Positions 14,265 to 21,643 of a stretch of DNA of 37,559 bases are shown piece by piece. Made by a program: the position numbers and the translations under genes. The notes beneath the pieces are model-generated. The model was not told the DNA's origin. It ran no database searches and worked only from the letters and a program-made list of their open reading frames with translations. Positions within the stretch are counted from its first letter, which is position 1, and each line of letters begins with the position of its first letter. Source of the stretch: Ruminococcus sp. (GTDB taxonomy: Bacteria; Bacillota; Clostridia; Oscillospirales; Ruminococcaceae); NCBI GenBank assembly GCA_015066865.1, contig SVNQ01000018.1:1-37559 (forward strand). The letters are read 5' to 3'.

Positions 14265-17207
14265 TTACTTTGTTGCCTTAAATACATATCGACTGAAATT
14301 GTACAGGTGTGCGTGGATGCAGTTATCGCCGTGATAACCGCCGTTGCAGTAATGCCAGAGATGCGGTACATTGTTCTTTGTGAAGTTGTTGTGGTAGTTT
14401 TCGGGATTGTTGTATACAACTGTGTCATTGCTGCCCGCTGTAATCATTACCAGATACGGTTCCTTGCCACTGTCCCACTTGAATGCGCCCGATACACCGG
14501 GTGCAGGACAGATCGCACCGATATATCCGAACAGGTCGGAACGCTGCATGCCGATCAGCAGTGCTTCTCTGCCGCCCATGGAGAATCCTGTAATTGCTGT
14601 GTTGTTCTTTCCGGTCTTGACACTGTAGGTCGATTCGATATGGGGCATCAGATCCTTGATCAGATCATTGATGAAGTTGTCATACGCTCTGTTGTTGAAA
14701 TCATCCATTCCACTGCAGGAATCCTGCGAATCACTCGAATAGATATACGGGAATACCACGATCATATCTTCCGCTTCGCCCGATGCAATTGCATTGCCGA
14801 TGATCTGTCTTGTGTACATCGTGCCGTTGCCCTTAATGATCATACGATCCTGATTCTCCCAATAACCGTGCATTACATACAGTACGGGATACTTCTTATT
14901 CTCGCTGTAGTTTGCAGGGAGCAGGATATTGTAGGGCTTGTTTCTCTTGCAGGTGGTTGAATAGTAGCTGCCGCTCTTAACTGTACCATACTGCACGCCG
15001 CCCTGTTCCTGATGAGAGTTGTTCGGCTCAAATTCCACCATCTTGGATGCGCACTGTGCGGTAAATTCCGCCATGCTCATCGCTTCTTTCTCCGGCTCCG
15101 TCGGAGGTTCTGTGGGCTTTTCTGCCACTGTGAATGCGCTGATTCTGCCCATCACGAACTTCACGATCTGCACCACGTCTACCACTTCAAACTCGCCGTT
15201 CTCGTCAACATCCGCTGCGAGTGCTGCTGCAGCACTTGGGAAATCCTTCACAAGTCCCTTCTTTGCGCATGCAATATCAAATGCATTCACCTTGCCGTTC
15301 ATGTCGATGTCGGCCTTGATGACATTGAATGAACCGGAGCCTTCAACTTCTGTTCCCGGCAGAGCACCAATCACATGATCCACATAGAAGCTGGTCGTGC
15401 CGCTTTCTGTTTCCAGATAGATTTCCATATTGGACGCATCCGCAGGAATCTTGTATTCGGTATTGGCAAGCTGTACCCACTCGCCCTTGATTGCTGTTGC
15501 TGTTGCAATGGTGTCATACTGTGTTTCACCGCTTGCATTGGTATACTGCAGTTTCATCATGACAGTTTCTGCTGCACTGCCTTCGTTCTGCATTACTTCT
15601 GCACTGAAGCTGTAGGACTCACCCTTCTTGAAATAAGAAGTGCTCAGCTTTTTCGTTGCACCGTTCCAAGAAGCGGTACGGTCGCTGACATAGAGTGCAC
15701 GGTCGCCCTGGTATGCTTCCTTATTGGTTGCACCAACGCTTGCACCGCCTCTGCCCGACCAGCCGTCATCGCTCTTTTCAAAAGTGCTGTTGAAATAATA
15801 GCCTTCCTCGGAAGGGCCGCCGCCGGAGCCGCTGAACTGCCACCAGTCCACATTGAACAGGAAGCCGCTGCCGCCGGAATATCTGAAGTACAGATCATGC
15901 TCGCCCTCTGCGCCGGCAACATCACAGGTAACCTCCTGCCAGTTCTGCCAGCCGCCGGTTCCGGTAACATTACAAGTACCTACCACAGGACCGCTTACGC
16001 TGTCGAGATGGATCTCGATCTTGCCGCCGCTTTCAGCGGAAGCCACGCTTGCTGTGAAGGAAGATGCACCCTCACCGAAATCTACGCCTTTTACCTTGAT
16101 ATAGTCGCCGTTTTCGATGTTGGCAACATTCACGCCGCCTTCGCTGCATTTTTCTGTTTCAACACCGGATTCCCAGCAGATCTTTTCCGCTTCATTGCGG
16201 ATATACGGATCCACCGCTTCGATCTGTGCCGGACCATTCTTGTTATTGGAAAGCTTCGGGATGGTACCATCTGCATTGTAGGAAAATTCCTCGATGCAAA
16301 CGGAACGTGTAAAGCCGCCGCCTCCGGGCAGCGAGCCGTTATGATACGCAAAATAGGACTTACCTCTGTAATCCACGATACCGGGATGATTGGTGAAACT
16401 GCCGCCGCCCGTTGCACCCGATGACATGATCTCACCACGGAATGTCCACGGGCCTGTGGGATTCGGGCTTGTGGAATAGCAGATATTCTCCGGAATACCG
16501 GATGCCGCATAAACCATGTAGTAAAGGTTGCCGCGCTTGTAGAACCACGGGCCTTCCTCATACAGTGTAGGATGACGCTCGTCACCGTTCGGACGGGAAC
16601 CGAAGCCTGCTGTTGTCAGCTCGATCTTGTTCACCTGACCGGAATAAGAAATCATATCCTCATTGAGCTTGACATAGTTCAGTGTGGGGTTACCGAAATA
16701 CAGATAAGCCTGACCGTCATCATCAATGAATACCGTGGGGTCAATATAATCCCAGTTCGGGCCGCAAAGGGGCTTGCCGAGGGCATCCTTGAAGGGTCCT
16801 GCGGGATTATCTGCAACCGCAACGCCAATTGCACGGCCGCCCGTTGCCGCAGGCACGAGGGTCACATACATGTAGAACTTGCCGTTGCGCTCCACGCACT
16901 GTGCAGCCCAGGCGGTATCTTTCTCAGCCCATGTAAAATCTGTGTAGCTGAGTACCGTACCCAGATCCGTCCAGTTCTGCATGTCCGTCGAGGAATAGCA
17001 CTTCCAGTCGGGCATCGTGAAATACGTCGAACCGTCAAGGTCGTGGCTTGTGTAGATGTACATCGTGTCATTGTACACCATTGGTGCGGGATCGGCAGTA
17101 TAATTTGTCTGAACAATCGGGTTGTCCGCAAAAATCGTAGGTGTACATGCCATTACAGCGGACATCCCGACAACCGCCGCAACGACTATACGTATCATTC
17201 TCTTCAT
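14265..17207 (-). CDS. Multimodular secreted hemicellulase: GH43, CBM6, CBM22-like, dockerin, CE1 feruloyl esterase
   Basis: A 980-residue protein; GGAGG stands 7 nt before the ATG at 17207. A signal peptide (about 1-27) ends at PTIFA. The GH43 propeller (about 30-330) shows Asp39 (YTADPAP, base), Asp156 (YIDPTVF) and Glu218 (EEGPWF, acid), like arabinoxylan arabinofuranohydrolases. CBM6 (about 335-460) has NEAEKICW and VDWWQFSG. A CBM22-like sandwich follows (about 470-618). The dockerin (about 629-692) has Ca loops DIDMNGKVNAFD and DVDENGEFEVVD. After a Pro/Thr/Glu linker the CE1 esterase (about 712-980) shows nucleophile Ser876 (GFSMGG), Asp928 and His959 (GGYHGD). It should remove arabinose and feruloyl groups from xylan on a cellulosome. 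The dockerin is internal, not terminal. Confidence 0.93.
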   Translation of the reverse strand: MKRMIRIVVAAVVGMSAVMACTPTIFADNPIVQTNYTADPAPMVYNDTMYIYTSHDLDGSTYFTMPDWKCYSSTDMQNWTDLGTVLSYTDFTWAEKDTAWAAQCVERNGKFYMYVTLVPAATGGRAIGVAVADNPAGPFKDALGKPLCGPNWDYIDPTVFIDDDGQAYLYFGNPTLNYVKLNEDMISYSGQVNKIELTTAGFGSRPNGDERHPTLYEEGPWFYKRGNLYYMVYAASGIPENICYSTSPNPTGPWTFRGEIMSSGATGGGSFTNHPGIVDYRGKSYFAYHNGSLPGGGGFTRSVCIEEFSYNADGTIPKLSNNKNGPAQIEAVDPYIRNEAEKICWESGVETEKCSEGGVNVANIENGDYIKVKGVDFGEGASSFTASVASAESGGKIEIHLDSVSGPVVGTCNVTGTGGWQNWQEVTCDVAGAEGEHDLYFRYSGGSGFLFNVDWWQFSGSGGGPSEEGYYFNSTFEKSDDGWSGRGGASVGATNKEAYQGDRALYVSDRTASWNGATKKLSTSYFKKGESYSFSAEVMQNEGSAAETVMMKLQYTNASGETQYDTIATATAIKGEWVQLANTEYKIPADASNMEIYLETESGTTSFYVDHVIGALPGTEVEGSGSFNVIKADIDMNGKVNAFDIACAKKGLVKDFPSAAAALAADVDENGEFEVVDVVQIVKFVMGRISAFTVAEKPTEPPTEPEKEAMSMAEFTAQCASKMVEFEPNNSHQEQGGVQYGTVKSGSYYSTTCKRNKPYNILLPANYSENKKYPVLYVMHGYWENQDRMIIKGNGTMYTRQIIGNAIASGEAEDMIVVFPYIYSSDSQDSCSGMDDFNNRAYDNFINDLIKDLMPHIESTYSVKTGKNNTAITGFSMGGREALLIGMQRSDLFGYIGAICPAPGVSGAFKWDSGKEPYLVMITAGSNDTVVYNNPENYHNNFTKNNVPHLWHYCNGGYHGDNCIHAHLYNFSRYVFKATK

Positions 17208-17239
17208 GATGATTCCTCCGTACATATAATATTGTATTC

Positions 17240-17268
17240 ATAATAACAAAACAAAAAATTAATTTCAA
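17240..17268 (-). promoter_or_regulatory. Promoter of the GH43-CE1 gene
   Basis: TTGAAA (17263-17268), 17-nt T-rich spacer, TATTAT (17240-17245) on the minus strand, 33 nt before the ATG. The following 17269-17499 holds only A/T-rich sequence and weak short repeats; no clear terminator for the TIR gene is seen. Confidence 0.7.
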
Positions 17269-17499
17269 CCCACATTTTAATGTTTTGGTGGATAAAATGA
17301 AGATTTTTCATATTTTTTTATGCACTTACAACAATTTTATACGCATTGTCTAAGGAAAAATAGCTAAAGCAGTAATGAATAACCATAAGTAATACCAATT
17401 TGCCGGCAAACTATTGAAATTCTTTGATGGAAAGCGTGTGCTTTCAAATCCGCTGTTTTATGCCATTTAACGGCAAAAATCGTCTCATACGGATATGTT

Positions 17500-20394
17500 T
17501 CATTCTTCCGGCAACATCTCATCCAGCCATTCTTTGGCATCGTTCTCTTTTCCCATTTGAATCAAGATGGAGGCATATTCCTGACATAATTTGTTCCACT
17601 CTTTTACAGGCGGATGCTCCATCGACATGAAATATTCAAGCCCTTTCAAAGCAAATGTTTCAGCCATCGTCAGATCTCCCAAACCTTTTTTGCAAATCGC
17701 ATAGGAACCATAAAATTCTGCTGCTTCGTATGGATAAAAACGAGGTTTGATTTCATTTGCTTTTGTGAAATATTGTTCCGCCGTGCAAAAATCTGCCATT
17801 TCCAAATAACATTGGGCAACTTTTAAATAATAATCGAACAACATACGGCTGCCTGCCAATTTGTCCTGAGTAGTTTGCTTGTCATCTTCAAATTCCAATA
17901 GTACAGCCAATATCTCATTGGGATGTTCTTTGCTGCAAGCGTATACATAAAGATTCATCAGAACTAACATCGCATCCGCATTGGGGTATACTTCTTTAAA
18001 GAAATAATACAGATCTGTATGCAGCTGTAGTGATTCCTCATCAAGATCATTCTCATAAAGCTGGACTGCGAAATTATAACATTCAGCAAACGGATCCTTT
18101 TCATATGCTAAATGTTCAAGCTCATTAAGTGCTTCATCCGAAAGCGCATCATCGCCGGCATTTAACAAATCACAATAATCCTGAGATTTATATTTGATTT
18201 CAGGATATTTTTCCGTAAACGTTCTCAGCACCGCAAGCATTCTTTGATAGCATTTGCAGCAGTCCTTAAGCAATTCCATGCGGATTTCTTCAATTCTATT
18301 TTCCTGAACATCTTCGATCCATACCGAAAGGCAGGATAACAGCCTTGACAGACAGGAATACGCCTGTGCCAACTCAAGCCAGCAGTCATCATATCCCTTG
18401 GCTGCATACGCCTCATACAAAGCTGTACTGTAACGCATCAAAGACAATGCTTTTCGTATTCTTCTAATGTCATACACATCAGCACTGTTTTCTGTTGAAA
18501 TACGCAAAGGAATGCCCTGTTCCGGTGCTTCGGAAATGTATTTTTCCGAATCCAGATCTAAACAGATGCCCAAAGCTTTCTCCCAGAGAAAATCAATTTC
18601 GAATGCAAGATAATCGCCGCTCTGCAGACATAAAGCTGCAAGTTTTACCGCATACAGCAGTTCATTATCCTCGCACAGCTCCCGATACAACCGAATGGCA
18701 AGTTCCATATTTTTGACGATGATCCGATCATCACAAAATGGCTGCGAATAATTCATCGAACAGAAAATTGATAAAACTTCCGCATAATCCCCCTTCCACT
18801 TGATCGGATCTTTCCTATACAGAGCTTCAAGCAGATCGATCGATTTCATGATATACGTTTCACTTTGTTTTCTCTGCTCCTTGTATACAGGATTGGCTGA
18901 CACATTGTACACGATGTATCCTGCACTGCGCTGATAATATAACGAAGCAAGCCTGCTGTAAAAGAACGCCTCTTCCGAGAGCATCCGCTCATCCTCACCA
19001 TATGCCCTTGGAAGGTATTCGAGTGCGGACTTTACAAACATATTACAGATGTCATCATCAAGAACATTTACGAATGCAAGTAGAGAGAACATTTTAAAGT
19101 ACTCACCCATGCCGAGTTCGATATTCGCTGCAATTTCAGCTATTCTTATCGTACTTCTTTTCACACAGTCGAAATGTTTGTATCTGAACAGAAAATCGGA
19201 TTCATACAGGAATTTCAGCAGATCATAGAGCGCTTCATAAAGCTTTTTATCCTCCGCACTTTCTGATAGTATTTTTATCTGCTTTTCGTACAGTTCCAAT
19301 GCCTTTTCCGGATTGCGCATAACGCCCTCTCCGATCCTGTACATCGTTGCCAGCTGTTCTATTGCAGGCAAATAATTCCGGTCGGCAGCCTTGGTGATCA
19401 GCTCTGCCGCACGATTATGATTGATTTCGACTTCTATACCATTAAGATAGGCAAGGCCGATAAAAAACAAATGCATTGGATCTTCTGTTTTTTCTGACAT
19501 GGCTATATCGGTAAATTTGGTATAAAAGCTATTTGTCAGCTGGCCGGGGTCAAAGCCGTCTACAATTTCGGGAATGTCATCATACAGATTTTTCAGAGAG
19601 TTCATCTGATCATCCGTCAATGCAGCCGAAAGGATCGGCATGATGGGAAGCGAAAGTTCTCTTGCCTTCGGATATTCCGTCTTCCGTATGTAATTATCTT
19701 CATTTACAAGATTTTCTGTAACACAGAGCACAAAAAGCTGACTGTTTTTCATTGCATTTATTATGGCATCATTAAAATCCTCTCCGGGCAATAAATATTC
19801 ATCAAACCAGATGGAAATATCTCGGCAAAAAGGAATATCGTGAATCAGTTCCATAAGCCGATTGGCAAGAGCACGGTCTTTTTTTCTGTAGCTTAAAAAA
19901 ATGCGTGCATAAAACGCTTGTCGGATTTTCAACAGCAATTCATCATTCACCAAAATGAACGAAAGAAACTTTTGTATTTTCTGTTCGTAGGTCAATGTCG
20001 TTACATCACATTTGTTTTTTTCGATATAATGCAGATTGCCGCATATTCTGGCAAATGGTTCATCAAGTCCGGATGTCTGCATCAGCGGAAGGATGGGGAT
20101 ATTATGCTTTAAGGCATACGGCAAATCAATATCCCTTGCCCGGTTCGGTGTCATAAGGAAATTTTTGGTAATAGGGATAATGAATAATTGCATTTCACTG
20201 ATTCTGAGAGAATACTCATCTTCATCATCGGGATCATCTCTGAAATACCATATGGCACAGTCAAATTTTTTCAATACAATCTGAGAAATCTCCTCAAAAT
20301 ACAAATCAAAGTCATCGGGATGGGACGTGAAATATACACGCTGCCGCCCATGCGGAGATGTTTCTCCTCTTAATTGATAACCAAAATCCTTCAT
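17500..20394 (-). CDS. Tandem TIR-domain protein with Sel1 and TPR repeats
   Basis: A 964-residue soluble protein. TIR-like domain 1 (about 18-105): RVYFTSHPDD, CAIWYFRDD, MQLFIIPIT, IPILPLM. TIR domain 2 (about 161-258): ARIFLSYRKKDR, ISIWFDEYLLPGEDF, SQLFVLCVT, TEYPKA with Glu240 at the place of the NADase glutamate, LPIMPIL. Domain 1 has RARDIDLPYA there, Asp instead of Glu, so it may be a pseudo-TIR. Sel1 repeats (about 308-390: AAELITKAADRNYLPA) and a long helical TPR-like region follow. TIR domains cleave NAD or signal by assembly; Sel1/TPR arrays bind partners. SD GAGGTG precedes the ATG; there is no signal peptide. An immune or signalling role is inferred. It lies divergent from the XRE regulator. 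Confidence 0.85.
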   Translation of the reverse strand: MKDFGYQLRGETSPHGRQRVYFTSHPDDFDLYFEEISQIVLKKFDCAIWYFRDDPDDEDEYSLRISEMQLFIIPITKNFLMTPNRARDIDLPYALKHNIPILPLMQTSGLDEPFARICGNLHYIEKNKCDVTTLTYEQKIQKFLSFILVNDELLLKIRQAFYARIFLSYRKKDRALANRLMELIHDIPFCRDISIWFDEYLLPGEDFNDAIINAMKNSQLFVLCVTENLVNEDNYIRKTEYPKARELSLPIMPILSAALTDDQMNSLKNLYDDIPEIVDGFDPGQLTNSFYTKFTDIAMSEKTEDPMHLFFIGLAYLNGIEVEINHNRAAELITKAADRNYLPAIEQLATMYRIGEGVMRNPEKALELYEKQIKILSESAEDKKLYEALYDLLKFLYESDFLFRYKHFDCVKRSTIRIAEIAANIELGMGEYFKMFSLLAFVNVLDDDICNMFVKSALEYLPRAYGEDERMLSEEAFFYSRLASLYYQRSAGYIVYNVSANPVYKEQRKQSETYIMKSIDLLEALYRKDPIKWKGDYAEVLSIFCSMNYSQPFCDDRIIVKNMELAIRLYRELCEDNELLYAVKLAALCLQSGDYLAFEIDFLWEKALGICLDLDSEKYISEAPEQGIPLRISTENSADVYDIRRIRKALSLMRYSTALYEAYAAKGYDDCWLELAQAYSCLSRLLSCLSVWIEDVQENRIEEIRMELLKDCCKCYQRMLAVLRTFTEKYPEIKYKSQDYCDLLNAGDDALSDEALNELEHLAYEKDPFAECYNFAVQLYENDLDEESLQLHTDLYYFFKEVYPNADAMLVLMNLYVYACSKEHPNEILAVLLEFEDDKQTTQDKLAGSRMLFDYYLKVAQCYLEMADFCTAEQYFTKANEIKPRFYPYEAAEFYGSYAICKKGLGDLTMAETFALKGLEYFMSMEHPPVKEWNKLCQEYASILIQMGKENDAKEWLDEMLPEE

Positions 20395-20498
20395 TTGTCA
20401 CCTCTTATGATAAATATAGTTGATTTTAAAGTTCCTCTCCAAGAACTATCGTAATAATGCGCTTAAAACGCAGGATCGCTGACGATAATTTTTAGTTT

Positions 20499-20527
20499 AT
20501 TATAGCATACATTGGTTAGAAATGCAA
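20499..20527 (-). promoter_or_regulatory. Promoter of the tandem-TIR gene
   Basis: TTGCAT (20522-20527), 17 nt, TATAAT (20499-20504) on the minus strand, with a roughly 100-nt leader before the ATG at 20394. Confidence 0.65.
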
Positions 20528-20552
20528 TATATGATTTCTGCACAATATTGCA

Positions 20553-20602
20553 TGTCCGCACATCTGCGGACAACCATTTATTGATACAGCAACAAATGGT
20601 TG
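20553..20602. promoter_or_regulatory. Two adjoining inverted repeats between divergent promoters (candidate operators)
   Basis: IR1 is TGTCCGCA-4 nt-TGCGGACA (20553-20572). IR2 is CAACCATTT-14 nt-AAATGGTTG (20571-20602). They touch each other and sit between the TIR promoter and the XRE-gene promoter. XRE regulators often bind such sites near their own promoters, so autoregulation and control of the TIR gene are reasonable guesses. The rest of 20395-20726 holds only the two promoters and A/T-rich sequence. Confidence 0.55.
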
Positions 20603-20623
20603 TATTTTGAAAAATAACATTGT

Positions 20624-20652
20624 TTGCAATCAACAGAAAATTGTGGTATAAT
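20624..20652 (+). promoter_or_regulatory. Promoter of the XRE regulator-GH44 operon
   Basis: TTGCAA (20624-20629), 17 nt, TATAAT (20647-20652). Confidence 0.85.
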
Positions 20653-20726
20653 GATGGTAATGAGAAAATCCGGAGTTTCTTATTGGCAAAACACAATGTA
20701 CAGTTGTAAATGGAAAGGGGGAAATT

Positions 20727-21626
20727 ATGAGCTCTCAATTCAGTAAAAACCTGACGAAATTCAGAAAACGCTGCGGCATGACGCAGGGACAGCTTGCCGC
20801 CCGACTCAATGTCACGCCGCAGGCAGTTTCAAAATGGGAGAACGGCAGTTTGCCGGATACGGAATTTTTACCAAAAATTTCCGCAATCCTTGGCGTTTCA
20901 ATTGATGTGCTCTTTGGTCTGGCTGAGGATCGTGATGCGGCAGATCTGGAGCAGATGATTACAGACAGGATCAGACAGACTCCGCCCAACGAACGTGCGG
21001 ATGTGATCATGCAGCTGTTTTACGCGGCTGCGTCCGCCTACAATGAATACAAATTGTCCGTTCCAAAATACCCCGAAAATCTGGAATTGGAAACTTACGC
21101 AGAGCTGAAAACAGATTACGAAAACATGATTGCAAGGCTCAATGACGACCTGAAGTATTTCTGTTTTCTGAAAATCCCCGAGAATGGCGTGGACAGCTAT
21201 ACACAGGCAACGGATGGCATGGTACACCTGTTTCAGACGCTTGCCGACAAGGATGCGATCACCCTCATTCACTACCTTGGCAGCGGATATCGCAACAGAA
21301 TGCAGTCGCTGGAGTATATCTCACGACAGATTGGTATGCCGGAAAAGCGTGTGAAAAAGGTGATGGACAACCTTGACAGGCTGGGATTTGTCTGGCGGGT
21401 TTCGGCTGAAATCACGGACACACCTTCCCTTATTTACGGTTATGCCCACAATGCGCCGCTGACCTGTCTTTTGGTTTTGGCGAAATCCTTAACAAACTAC
21501 ATCAAGTTCCATGACCTGTATGTTGATACTTATACACACGGCCCTTTTCGAAGCGAGGCGGCGGAGGCATCCGAACCTGTTCCGCAGGCTTCCTTCTGGG
21601 GAGAAGCTGATGATACGGAATCATAA
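20727..21626 (+). CDS. XRE-family transcriptional regulator with C-terminal winged-helix-like region
   Basis: A 299-residue protein. The N-terminal HTH_3 domain (about 9-63) reads KFRKRCGMTQGQLAARL, then NVTPQAVSKWENGSLPD and FLPKISAILGVSIDVLFGL, the standard XRE layout. The middle is helical. A second DNA-binding-like region (about 175-225) has LEYISRQIGMPEKRVKKVMD then LDRLGFVWRV, like a winged helix. GGAAAGGGGG precedes the ATG. The gene is divergent from the tandem-TIR gene across two inverted repeats and is followed 17 nt later by a GH44 gene, so it may control one or both. The signal it senses is unknown. Confidence 0.9.
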   Translation: MSSQFSKNLTKFRKRCGMTQGQLAARLNVTPQAVSKWENGSLPDTEFLPKISAILGVSIDVLFGLAEDRDAADLEQMITDRIRQTPPNERADVIMQLFYAAASAYNEYKLSVPKYPENLELETYAELKTDYENMIARLNDDLKYFCFLKIPENGVDSYTQATDGMVHLFQTLADKDAITLIHYLGSGYRNRMQSLEYISRQIGMPEKRVKKVMDNLDRLGFVWRVSAEITDTPSLIYGYAHNAPLTCLLVLAKSLTNYIKFHDLYVDTYTHGPFRSEAAEASEPVPQASFWGEADDTES

Positions 21627-21643
21627 TCAGAGGAGGAGTAATT

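Noticed and set aside
17500..21626. A complete Thoeris system
   Set aside because: No ThsA-type SIR2 or SLOG effector, and no other known partner, lies beside the TIR gene. The neighbour is a DNA-binding regulator.
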